Positions 17,157 through 25,342 of a stretch of 44,843 bases of DNA are shown one piece after another; within the stretch, counting starts at the first letter, position 1, and each line of letters starts with the position of its first letter. Location: assembly GCF_003935715.1 (NCBI RefSeq), contig NZ_RHPP01000018.1:1-44843 (forward strand), written 5' to 3'. A program made the position numbers and the translations under genes. Under the pieces are notes generated by a model. The model was not told the DNA's origin. It saw only the letters and a program-made list of their open reading frames with translations, and ran no database searches. This stretch comes from Stenotrophomonas sp. 278. GTDB taxonomy: Bacteria; Pseudomonadota; Gammaproteobacteria; Xanthomonadales; Xanthomonadaceae.

Positions 17157-18452
17157 ATGTCGACCACTGCTGCTGAAACGCCCGTCAATTCGCCCCGCCG
17201 TGTGCTGGCTGCCAGCCTGATCGGCACCACCATCGAGTTCTTCGACTTCTACATCTACGCCACCGCGGCGGTGCTGGTGTTCCCGCACCTGTTCTTCCCG
17301 CAGAGCAGCGAAGGGGCGGCCCTGCTGCAGTCGCTGGCGACGTTCGCAGTGGCCTTCATCGCGCGTCCGGTCGGCTCGGCGGTGTTCGGGCATTACGGTG
17401 ACCGTATCGGCCGCAAAGCCACCCTGGTCGCAGCGTTGCTGACCATGGGCGTGTCCACCGTTGCCATTGGAATGCTGCCCACCCACGCCAGCATCGGCCT
17501 GGCCGCGCCGGCGCTGCTGGCGCTGTGCCGCTTCGGCCAGGGCCTGGGTCTGGGCGGGGAGTGGGGTGGGGCGGTCCTGCTGGCCACCGAGAACGCGCCG
17601 CCTGGCAAGCGCGCCTGGTGCGGCATGTTCCCGCAGCTCGGCGCACCGCTGGGTTTCCTGCTGTCGGCTGGTATTTTCCTGCTGCTTGGGCGGATGATGA
17701 GCGATGCCGATTTCCTGCAATGGGGCTGGCGTATTCCGTTCCTGGCCAGCTCGCTGCTGGTGGCGGTGGGGCTGTGGGTGCGTCTGAACATTCATGAGAC
17801 CCCGCAGTTCCAGGCTGCACTGGACCGCAACGAGCGGGTGCGCCTGCCAATGTGGACGGTGCTGCGGCACCATCCGCTGACCCTGCTGCTGGGTACGCTC
17901 GGCGCGTTTGCCACCTTCGTGCTGTTCTATCTGATGACGGTGTTCACCCTGGGCTACGGCACCACGGTGCTGCATTACAGCCGCGAGCAGTTCCTGCTGA
18001 TGCAGATGGTCGGCATCCTGTTCTTTGCCGCGGGCATTCCGCTGTCGGCACTTTACGGCGACCGCTGGGGCACGCGCCGTACGATGATCGTCGCCAGTGG
18101 TCTCATCCTCGGCTTCGGCGTGGTCTTCGCCCCGTTGTTCCAGGCCGGCAGCCCGTGGATGGTGGTCAGCTTCCTGTCGCTGGGTCTGTTCCTGATGGGT
18201 CTGACCTATGGGCCCTGCGGCACGTTCCTCGCGGAAATCTACCCGGTGCAGGTGCGCTACACCGGGGCCTCGCTGTCGTTCAACATCGCCGGCATTCTGG
18301 GGGCCGCGCCGGCCCCGTATGTGGCAACCTGGCTGGCCGAACGCTTCGGTCTGCTGGCGGTGGGTTACTACCTCTGCCTGACCGCGCTGGTCACCCTGGT
18401 GGCGCTGCTGGCGATGAGCCGGCGCGCCGCGCTCAGCCAAACAGCCGCTTGA
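17157..18452 (+). CDS. MFS transporter, metabolite:H+ symporter (MHS) family
   Basis: About 431 residues with 12 predicted membrane helices. [20 protein letters not shown] at the N-terminus, [13 protein letters not shown] in the loop between helices 2 and 3, and [19 protein letters not shown] are the classic MHS signatures (ProP/ShiA/KgtP group), so it imports a carboxylate or compatible solute with protons. The substrate is not determinable. I chose ATG 17157 over GTG 17148, which adds only three residues. Its 3' end overlaps the convergent bacteriohemerythrin gene by 20 bases. Confidence 0.87.
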   Translation: MSTTAAETPVNSPRRVLAASLIGTTIEFFDFYIYATAAVLVFPHLFFPQSSEGAALLQSLATFAVAFIARPVGSAVFGHYGDRIGRKATLVAALLTMGVSTVAIGMLPTHASIGLAAPALLALCRFGQGLGLGGEWGGAVLLATENAPPGKRAWCGMFPQLGAPLGFLLSAGIFLLLGRMMSDADFLQWGWRIPFLASSLLVAVGLWVRLNIHETPQFQAALDRNERVRLPMWTVLRHHPLTLLLGTLGAFATFVLFYLMTVFTLGYGTTVLHYSREQFLLMQMVGILFFAAGIPLSALYGDRWGTRRTMIVASGLILGFGVVFAPLFQAGSPWMVVSFLSLGLFLMGLTYGPCGTFLAEIYPVQVRYTGASLSFNIAGILGAAPAPYVATWLAERFGLLAVGYYLCLTALVTLVALLAMSRRAALSQTAA

Positions 18453-18894
18453 CCGTGCGGCTGAGCCAGCCGCCCTGTTCGTGCTCGCGGGCAAACTTGT
18501 TGAGGTGGGCCTTCACTGCCGGCGCGTAGGCCTGGTCGTCGCCGCGGATGTGGTTGAACAGCCAGCGCGAGAGCATGTTGCGCAGTTCGTCAGTGACGTC
18601 TTCGCCGGCCTGGAAGCGCATCCGGTACTCCAGCACGCGCTTGCCGAAAATCTCGTGCACGCGCTTGTGTGCCGCGCAGAACGGATAACCGGCTTCCTCC
18701 ATCAGTTCTTCCTCGAACGCGAAGTGCGACATGGTGTAGTCGATCAGCTCGTCGATCACTTCGGCGACCGCCAACCGATGCATGCTGGTCTGCGCCGCGT
18801 GCAGATGGTTGAGCATCTCCACGATCCGCATATGCTGGTGATCGATGACGTCGATCCCCGTGTTGAGATCGTCCTGCCAGACCAGAACTGCCAT
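18433..18894 (-). CDS. Bacteriohemerythrin
   Basis: 153-residue single-domain hemerythrin, an O2-binding di-iron protein. All seven usual ligands can be placed: His21 (IDHQH), His57 and Glu61 (HFAFEE), His76 and His80 (HKRVH), His115 and Asp120 (HIRGDD). It lies downstream of a diguanylate cyclase on the same strand, 71 bases apart, raising the possibility of O2-linked signalling, though no fusion or overlap supports it. The 3' end overlaps the MFS gene by 20 bases in convergent orientation. Oxygen storage or sensing is known for the family; the role here is inferred. Confidence 0.93.
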   Translation of the reverse strand: MAVLVWQDDLNTGIDVIDHQHMRIVEMLNHLHAAQTSMHRLAVAEVIDELIDYTMSHFAFEEELMEEAGYPFCAAHKRVHEIFGKRVLEYRMRFQAGEDVTDELRNMLSRWLFNHIRGDDQAYAPAVKAHLNKFAREHEQGGWLSRTVKRLFG

Positions 18895-18965
18895 GTCGCG
18901 CTCCCTGTGCGATTGCCTTCGGGAACCACTCTAGGCAGGGGTCTGCGCCCCTGCGTTGATCTGGA

Positions 18966-20306
18966 TCAAGGCAGTGCTTCGGCAACCCGGGCGGGGGTGG
19001 CGGTGGTGCTGCTGCTGACCCGGTTGCGGCCACCGGCCTTGGCCAGATAAAGCTGGCGGTCGGCTTCAGAAATCAGCAGGTGCAGCGAGTCGCGCTGCGG
19101 CGTCAGGCAGCACACGCCGATGCTGACGGTCATGCGCAGGATGGTCGGACCCAGATGCACCTGCAGCGAAGCGATGCGCTGGCGCAGGATCTCGAAGTAG
19201 CCCAGCGCTTCGTCTTCTTCCAGTCCCGGCACCAGCAGGCAGAACTCCTCGCCACCAAAGCGGGCGGTCAGGTCCTGGTCGCGGGCGTGGTCGGCGACGG
19301 TGGCGGCCACTGCACGCAGCGCGTCGTCGCCGGCCTCGTGGCCATAGGTGTCGTTGATGTGCTTGAAGTGATCGATGTCGATCATCGCCACCGCGACCTT
19401 CTCGCCGCTGTGCTGCAAGGCGGGCAACTGGCGCTGGCTCTGCTCCAGGAAGCAGCGGCGGTTGGGCAGGCCGGTCAGGAAGTCACGCGTGGCCAGGTCC
19501 TGCAGGGTGCCGATCAGCTCCAGCTGGTCGACGTTCTGCGAAACGCGGCAGAAGAATTCCTCGCGCGAGAAGGGCTTGCGCAGGAAGTCATTGGCACCGT
19601 TCTTGAGGAAGCGCGGGATCAGGGTCTGATCGGTGTTGCCGGAAATGCCGATCACTGCCACCTTGTCGCGCGAGCGCAGGGTGCGCAGGCGGCGGGTGAA
19701 CTCCACACCCTCCATGCCCGGCATCTCCTGGTCCACCACGGCCAGGCGGATGGCGGGGTGGGCTTCGATCGCCTTGAGGCCTTCGGCCCCGTCTGCGGCT
19801 TCGTACACATCGTGCCCGTACATGCGCAGCAGCGAGGCCGCGTACATGCGTGCGGACATCGAGTCGTCCACCACCAGCGCCGCGATGCGGCGGTTGCGCT
19901 CCAGGCGCTGCACCAGCCAGACCAGGTAGTCCACGCTGCCGGGGGTGTTCTTCAGCACGTAGTCGATGATCTGCTGCTGCAGCACGCGTTTGCGCAGGTC
20001 TTCGTCATAGACGCCACTGACCACCACGGTGCGCAGCCCGCGCGAGAGGAAGTACTCCACCACCTGGTCGCGGTCGCCGTCAGCCAGCACCAGCCCGGTC
20101 AGGACCAGGAACCAGCCGTCTTCCTCGTCCAGCAGGCGACCGGCCTCGGCCAGGCTGGTGGCCACCGAGACCGGCAGCTCCAGCCGCTGCTCGATGGCTT
20201 CCTTCAGCATGGTGGTGAACGTGCGCGAGTTTTCCACCAGCAGAATGCGCTGGGGAAGTGCATCACCGGGGCTGCTGTCAAAAGCGCCCTGCAACAGTGC
20301 CGGCAT
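18966..20306 (-). CDS. Double-REC diguanylate cyclase (response regulator)
   Basis: 446 residues from the ATG at 20306 (MPALLQGAFDSS); an upstream frame to 20375 adds 23 unconserved residues. REC1 (about 20-135) starts RILLVENSRTF, but where the phosphoacceptor Asp should be it reads LVLTGLVLADG, so it is probably not phosphorylated. REC2 (about 143-260) is canonical: VVDDSMSARM, VVDQEMPGMEG and FLRKPF. The GGDEF domain has RFGGEEF as active site and an RDQD allosteric I-site five residues before it, so it should make c-di-GMP with product inhibition. No histidine kinase is adjacent. Confidence 0.92.
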   Translation of the reverse strand: MPALLQGAFDSSPGDALPQRILLVENSRTFTTMLKEAIEQRLELPVSVATSLAEAGRLLDEEDGWFLVLTGLVLADGDRDQVVEYFLSRGLRTVVVSGVYDEDLRKRVLQQQIIDYVLKNTPGSVDYLVWLVQRLERNRRIAALVVDDSMSARMYAASLLRMYGHDVYEAADGAEGLKAIEAHPAIRLAVVDQEMPGMEGVEFTRRLRTLRSRDKVAVIGISGNTDQTLIPRFLKNGANDFLRKPFSREEFFCRVSQNVDQLELIGTLQDLATRDFLTGLPNRRCFLEQSQRQLPALQHSGEKVAVAMIDIDHFKHINDTYGHEAGDDALRAVAATVADHARDQDLTARFGGEEFCLLVPGLEEDEALGYFEILRQRIASLQVHLGPTILRMTVSIGVCCLTPQRDSLHLLISEADRQLYLAKAGGRNRVSSSTTATPARVAEALP

Positions 20307-20485
20307 GTTTGGTTCGCTCGATTCCGGGTGGGTCAGGTTTGGTAGCGGCCAGACAGCGGGGGACTTTAGGGGCAAATTCTGAATCTGCGCAGGCTTTCAC
20401 ATTTCTCACCCAGCCTCACCGAATGTGTCACGTGTCGCGTCGGGACGGGCCATGCCCGTCCGGGACGTATCACCGGGCGACCCGC

Positions 20486-20508
20486 AGCCACACATGGCGC
20501 GGCTCTAC
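20486..20508 (-). repeat. Degenerate SMAG-like repeat
   Basis: GTAGAGCC on the minus strand followed by a decayed stem (AGCC...GGCT). As at 800-821, the GTAG supplies the TAG stop codon, here of the small protein gene at 20505. Confidence 0.45.
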
Positions 20509-20843
20509 AGCTGCTCCGGCAATTCGACCGACCACACCGGCACTTTGCCGTCGTCGTACAGCACCAGCGAAAAGTGCGGATTTCGATAGATGACAATCGG
20601 CACCGCGTCCGGCGAGGTCTTCAACCGCCATGACGGCAGCGAGGTACGTGCGGAAACCGTGCCTGCCGGAATCGCTCAGAACAGATGACCGGCGTTGGCG
20701 AAATGCACCAGCACCCGGCCACTGACGTCCTTTACCTGGTAGTACGTGATCTCGTCGCTCACGAAGCCGCACACACGTAAGTTGTCATCCGCCATCAACT
20801 GATCTGCCTCCGGATCTGCATCCGATTCCCCCGCAACCGACAT
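20505..20843 (-). pseudogene. Small acidic hypothetical protein interrupted by in-frame TGA
   Basis: A single frame reads MSVAGESDADPEADQLMADD, then VCGFVSDEITYYQVKDVSG, to HFANAGHLF, meets TGA at 20678-20676, and continues in the same frame as AIPAGTVSARTSLPSWRL to VPVWSVELPEQL and TAG at 20505. The parts are 55 and 56 codons. Both halves look coding (mixed hydrophobic and aromatic residues, no further stops), so the intact product was about 112 residues, without signal peptide or membrane helix. I do not recognise the family. It follows the M35 peptidase on the same strand and has a similar 58-bp sequence upstream, so an inhibitor or partner role is conceivable but unsupported. A sequencing error at one base is the alternative. 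Confidence 0.55.
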
Positions 20844-20857
20844 TGCTGTGGTCGCTG

Positions 20858-20915
20858 CGTGAAATAAAGGCTAATGGCGTGTATGGGCTGACGGCTTTGA
20901 CACGATTCTGATATT
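20858..20915. repeat. Left copy of diverged 58-bp direct repeat
   Basis: Begins CGTGAAATAAAGG and ends GATTCTGATATT. It matches 22324-22380 at about 44 of 58 positions, with 26 of 29 in the right half. It lies just upstream of the small acidic gene. Between it and the peptidase stop, 20916-21103 holds no gene I can support. Confidence 0.7.
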
Positions 20916-21103
20916 TTGGGATCGCGGCGAACGCGGAAGCGTTTTGGCGACATCACCGCCAGTTCTTCAGACGAACGGCCCATCGAGCAGAGCTCCATGG
21001 GCCTTAGTGTTGACGCATATCAGTGGGAGGGCGCTCGAAGGATGTCCGCCCATGGCGTTCATTCAGGTGGTTTCGTATCAGCTGAGAATTCTAATCGAAC
21101 GGA

Positions 21104-22249
21104 CTATTCTTGAGAGTCGAGGTTGTCGACAAAGTACTCGAAGCTGTACGAGTGATTTGACGCTAGATCGCGTGCATCCACAGCCAGCTTGCGCGCGTCT
21201 TCGGGGAGCGCAAAGTGAGCTTCGTAGTCGTCAGCGCCTTTGGCGAGGAAATCATTGAAATGTGTCACTTCATGAAAGATGGTCCGTGACTTCGATCCTG
21301 TGGCTATGCCTGGACCTATCGGGAGTTTGAAGAACTTGGGGCAATAGTTGATGACGTGGGCCGAGTCGGGATCCACCCACGCAATTACCCTGTCCGCTAT
21401 GGAGTCAGGACAGTTGCACGATGGTGGTGAAAGCATGCCGAAGCGGCTCGCGGTCGACGACAGCACCTCCTTGATCCTGAGGTTGGTCGGGTTTGGCACA
21501 TTTGGATCCCCGTGGATACCAAACCACGTGGTGTAACGTGGTGTCTGGTTGAAGGTGAGATAGGTGCCATCTGGCCCGAGGTTGAGTTCGTAAAGTCCCT
21601 CGACGTATTCCTGAGCGCCGCGTGCGATTTGTGCGGCGATGGGCAACGCTTGAGTTACCGCCAGTGTTTTGTCGGGGGGGCAAGTGGCTCGAGGGTGCAG
21701 ATGATCGTTTGCAGTTGAGCCTGAATCTCTGCTAGGGGCGGCGTCGGTCTTCAAGAGAATGCTTGGGGACTCGGTATAGATGGAGGTGTCTCCGTCAGGG
21801 TGCCGGGAGTGGTTCTGCTGCAGCCCGTTCGGTCGACTCTGTTCGAATCCACGTGGAGTTACTTGATAGTGTGTGTTCGGCTGGAGGCGATAGTTCTTCG
21901 AAAGATTCACCTCAATGACCGTCTCGTCGCCGGGTTTGAGGGTGATTCGAGATGTGCGCGCCTCCGGGCTCAAATTTACAACTACGCCAGTGTAGGGAGC
22001 CGATGAACCGGCCGAAGAGATGACCTGAAATGCGTTATTCCAAAGGCGGCCATCTGGCATGGTCCTGGGGAGGTCTGCCTCACGGATAGAGACGTCGTCA
22101 TTGCCTGTGTTTGAGTACTTCACTATCAGAATGACGTCCAACGACGCGCCGTCACGTGCGTGTTCTACTGATGCAACGGCTTTGGCGAGTGCGTCTCCGG
22201 ACGATAGCGAAAGCGCTGTAAGGGCAACGATACAGCGAGCAAGTGTCAT
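21104..22249 (-). CDS. Secreted M35 (aspzincin) metallopeptidase, AsaP1-like
   Basis: 381 residues from the ATG at 22249, which starts a signal peptide (MTLARCIVALTALSLSSGDA); a longer frame to 22333 runs into the upstream repeat. Residues about 25-160 form an Ig-like pro-domain as in Aeromonas AsaP1. The catalytic domain has PRYTTWFG, CNCPD and NYCPKFF (disulfide Cys), TIFHEVTHFNDF with the HExxH zinc site, KGADDYE supplying the aspzincin Asp ligand, and a C-terminal SYSFEYFVDNL. It is predicted to be an exported protease with self-cleaved pro-domain. Base composition is near 50-55% GC against about 65-68% around it, suggesting horizontal gain. It is flanked by 58-bp direct repeats. Confidence 0.88.
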   Translation of the reverse strand: MTLARCIVALTALSLSSGDALAKAVASVEHARDGASLDVILIVKYSNTGNDDVSIREADLPRTMPDGRLWNNAFQVISSAGSSAPYTGVVVNLSPEARTSRITLKPGDETVIEVNLSKNYRLQPNTHYQVTPRGFEQSRPNGLQQNHSRHPDGDTSIYTESPSILLKTDAAPSRDSGSTANDHLHPRATCPPDKTLAVTQALPIAAQIARGAQEYVEGLYELNLGPDGTYLTFNQTPRYTTWFGIHGDPNVPNPTNLRIKEVLSSTASRFGMLSPPSCNCPDSIADRVIAWVDPDSAHVINYCPKFFKLPIGPGIATGSKSRTIFHEVTHFNDFLAKGADDYEAHFALPEDARKLAVDARDLASNHSYSFEYFVDNLDSQE

Positions 22250-22323
22250 CAAGAATCTCTTACCAGGTGGAAGTAGTGGGCGGCGTGGTCTAAATGTCAG
22301 GAGCTGAATTGCCGTCGCCGTCG

Positions 22324-22380
22324 CGTGAAGCAAAGGTTAAGTTCCTGTCCCGCTGGCGGCTTTGAAAAGATTCTGATATT
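22324..22380. repeat. Right copy of diverged direct repeat, upstream of M35 peptidase
   Basis: Begins CGTGAAGCAAAGG and ends GATTCTGATATT; one base shorter than its partner at 20858-20915. It starts 75 bases upstream of the peptidase start codon and ends 10 bases from the stop of the MASE1 remnant, so it could be a promoter-bearing element or an insertion boundary. Confidence 0.7.
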
Positions 22381-22390
22381 CGCTCACCCA

Positions 22391-23905
22391 CTAAGGCAGC
22401 GCCGGCACCCGCACCGTTTCCTGCATTACCATGCGGATGCAGCCACCCCGGCATTCGATCCGACCCCCATAAGCGCGAATCCGCGCACTCAAGCGCTCAA
22501 TCGCCAGCACCGTGGTCGCGGCGCTGATCGTCTGCGCGGGGTCCAACAGGCGCAACGTCATCACCAGCCCCTGCATCTGCCGTTGTTGCCCGCAACGCAC
22601 CCGCACCCGCAGCTGGCCCGGCTCGCGCTCCAGCAGCAACGACACTGCATCGGTCAGTGTGCGGTAGGCGGCCAGCTGCAGATCCACGCTCAGCCGACAC
22701 GGATCGCCGCCGAAGCGCGGCGGCAATACCCGGTAGCTGCGTTCCCATTCCTGCCCGATGCCGCCGGTCTGCAGCGCCAGGTAGAGGCCGATCTGCTCCA
22801 ATGCGGCCGGGTACACCATGCTGGTCTGCGCGCGGAACTGCCTGGAACAGACTTCGGCGGTGTGCAGCAGGCTGTCCGCCAGACGTGCGTAGCCGTGTGC
22901 CTGCAGCCACTGCGCCATCTGCGCGTGCGACAGGTCGATGCCTTCGCCGACCCGGCGCATCTGCTGCGCACGGTGGCGCAGTGCGGCTTCGCTGGCATGC
23001 AACGCAGCGCGTGACTGCGCCAGGACTTGCTGTTCGCTGCGCGCGCGCGTGCGGTATTGCCGTTGGTAATAGCTGAGGCTGGCTCCCAGACTGAGCAGCG
23101 CCACGCCGTACAGCGACAGGTGCTGCTGCCAGGCGTAGGTGCTGGCGTCGAAGGAGCCGGGCAGGCCGGTGCTGTGCATGCTGAAGGCGGTGACGATGCT
23201 CCAGAACGGCACCGCGATGGCCGCACCACGCCAGCCGTGCAGCACCGTCAGCGCAATCGCGGGCAGGGCCATGAGCAGCAGCAGGCCCGCACGCAAGGGG
23301 GCGACATCGGCCGGCAGCAGTGCGGCGGCCACGCCCATTCCCAGCAGCGTGCAGGCGGCTGCGGCGCTGCGCGGGGCGATCCGTCGCGACCACCCCGTGC
23401 CTGCTCTGCGCCGGATCCACAGCAGTGCGAGCGGAGCCAGGGTCAGGATCGCGGTGAAGTCGCCAATCAGCTACACGGTGGCCTGGTGCAGTACCGGCAC
23501 ATCCGGCGGCGTGGGCCATAGCAGGTGGATGGAGAGCAGCTTCAGTACGCAGGTTGCCGTGGCGGCCAGCGCCGCCACCGACGGCAGCCACAGCTCGTTG
23601 CGGGCGGCAATCATGCGGCGATGCAGGTGCACCACGCCCATCACCGCTGGCATCAGCACCGCCGAACCGGCCACGGCCCAGGTCAGTCCGTAGGTGTCCA
23701 CCATCGGCGCGCGCAAACGCACGAAGTACGCGTACTCACCCAGCAGCAGATACGGCCACAACCGCGGCGGTACCACGATCAGCGCGGCCACCCGCAACCC
23801 GGCCGGCAGGAAGAACTGGTCCACCGAAAGATGCCACAGACCCCAGCAGGCCACGGCATACGCCGCGGCCAGTATGAGTCCTTGCTTCACATTGCCTGAC
23901 GTCAT
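22391..23905 (-). pseudogene. MASE1-domain sensor protein split by in-frame TAG
   Basis: One continuous frame of 504 sense positions is broken by TAG at 23473-23471. Before it, 144 residues give MTSGNVKQGLILAAAYAVAC and the multi-helix MASE1 sensor start; after it the same frame goes on with LIGDFTAILTLAPLALLW, a conserved MASE1 stretch, then more helices, a coiled coil (RARSEQQVLAQSRAALHASE) and a kinase-like C-terminal half. The ATPase lobe lacks clear N and G boxes, so catalysis was doubtful even before the stop. TAG could come from TAC or CAG by one change. An internal ATG at 23338 could restart translation but would omit half of the sensor. Confidence 0.82.
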
Positions 23906-23932
23906 GTCGCGTCCTGTCTTTCCGTTCCCGGG

Positions 23933-25228
23933 TCACCACAGCACATCGCGCAGTTTGTACCAGGACATCGCCGCTACCAGCAGCGGGGTACGCAGCAGCG
24001 GTCCTCCCGGGAAGCGACGGTGCGGAATGCGGGCGAACGCGTCCAGTCGCTCATTCTGCCCGGCAATGGCCGCCGCGATCACCTCGCCGGCCAGCCCGGT
24101 CGCCGCCACGCCGTGTCCGGAAAAGCCCTGTGCGAAGTACACGTTGGGGGTCAGTCGCCCCCAATGCGGGGCGCGATTGCGGGTGATGTCGACGAACCCG
24201 CCCCAGACCTGCTCCAGCCCGACGTCGCGCAGCTGCGGGAACACCTGGTGCATGCGTCGGGTCATTACCCCGCGCAGTCCGGGCGGGGGCAGGGCGGAGT
24301 AACTGGCGCGGCCACCGAACAGCAGCCGATGGTCGGCACTGAGTTTGAAGTAGTCCAGCGCCCAGCTGACATCGGCCACCGCCATGTCGTTGCTGATCAG
24401 GCTGCGCGCGCGTTCCTCGCCCAGCACCGGCGTGGCTCCGATATAGGTGCCCACCGGCATGATCCGCGATTCCAGTTCCGGGGCGATGCCGGCCAGCAGC
24501 GCATTGCCGGCAATCACGACGTGGTCGGCACGGACGCTGCCTTCCGGGGTGCGCAGTTGCGGCCGGGGTTCGCGCAGCAGTTGCTGCACGGGGCTGGCTT
24601 CGTGGATGACGACGCCGAGACTTTCAGCCGCCCGGGCCAGGCCCTGGGCGTAGGCGAGCGGATGCAGATGGCCGCTGCCCACATCGAACATCGCCCCGCG
24701 ATAGCGCGGGCTGTCCAGTTGCTCGCGAAGTTGCGCCCGGCCCCACCACTGCAGCGGGTAATCGTAGTGCTCCACCAGCCGCTGCATGCCCCGCCGCAGC
24801 TCACGCTCCTGGCGGGCATTGATCGGCACGCTGGCATGCCCGTCGCGCCAGTCGCAGGCAATCTGGTAGTGCTGCAGGCGTCGGCGCAGCAGGGCCATGC
24901 CCTCGCGCGAATAGTCGAACAACGCGCGTGCATGGATCTTGCCGACCAGCCGCTCCAGCGTGTCCACCTCACAGCCATACCCCACGATGGCCTGGCCGCC
25001 ATTGCGCCCGGACGCTCCCCAGCCCACGCGCTGCGCTTCCAGCACGGTCACCCGGTAGCCGCGCTCGGCCAGCGAGAGCGCGGCAGAAAGCCCGGTGTAG
25101 CCTGCGCCCAGTACGCACACATCGGCCTGGGTGTCGCCGCGCAGCGCAGGGCGCAGGGGCACGTCCGGCACGCTGTCGGCGTACCAGCTGGACGCATGCG
25201 GCTGCCCGGCGGGGCGTGCCAAGGTCAT
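23933..25228 (-). CDS. puuB: Gamma-glutamylputrescine oxidase (FAD/DAO family)
   Basis: 431 residues from the ATG at 25228; the frame is open upstream but the protein aligns from SSWYADSVPDVPLRPALRG. The Rossmann FAD motif VCVLGAGYTGLSAALSLAERG is followed by GWGASGRNGGQ, both typical of PuuB. HWGRLTPNVYFAQGFSGHGV near the C-terminus closes the FAD site. It oxidises gamma-glutamylputrescine to the aldehyde, releasing ammonia and H2O2. It diverges from puuA across a 114-base gap that must hold both promoters. The next enzyme, PuuC, is broken at 15794-16979. Confidence 0.88.
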   Translation of the reverse strand: MTLARPAGQPHASSWYADSVPDVPLRPALRGDTQADVCVLGAGYTGLSAALSLAERGYRVTVLEAQRVGWGASGRNGGQAIVGYGCEVDTLERLVGKIHARALFDYSREGMALLRRRLQHYQIACDWRDGHASVPINARQERELRRGMQRLVEHYDYPLQWWGRAQLREQLDSPRYRGAMFDVGSGHLHPLAYAQGLARAAESLGVVIHEASPVQQLLREPRPQLRTPEGSVRADHVVIAGNALLAGIAPELESRIMPVGTYIGATPVLGEERARSLISNDMAVADVSWALDYFKLSADHRLLFGGRASYSALPPPGLRGVMTRRMHQVFPQLRDVGLEQVWGGFVDITRNRAPHWGRLTPNVYFAQGFSGHGVAATGLAGEVIAAAIAGQNERLDAFARIPHRRFPGGPLLRTPLLVAAMSWYKLRDVLW

Positions 25229-25342
25229 GCGACAGGGGCAGGGGAACGGCTCATGGCCACAGCATGCCAGCAACTGACGCGAAGGGGAGGTCAGCGGGGC
25301 GATGCTTGCCTGGCTCGCCCGGCCGGGGTTACCGTGCGGGAC

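Noticed and set aside
19080-20345. 421-codon plus-strand frame opposite the diguanylate cyclase
   Set aside because: Antisense shadow; the REC and GGDEF motifs are all on the minus strand.
20676-20678. TGA read as selenocysteine in the small acidic protein
   Set aside because: No SECIS-like hairpin just after the TGA was recognised, no selenium genes are in the window, and the flanking residues do not resemble a known selenoprotein.
20916-21113. 65-codon plus-strand ORF (and a 31-codon minus ORF at about 21062) beside the peptidase
   Set aside because: No recognisable motif, no good ribosome-binding site, and overlap with the peptidase 3' end; nothing supports coding.
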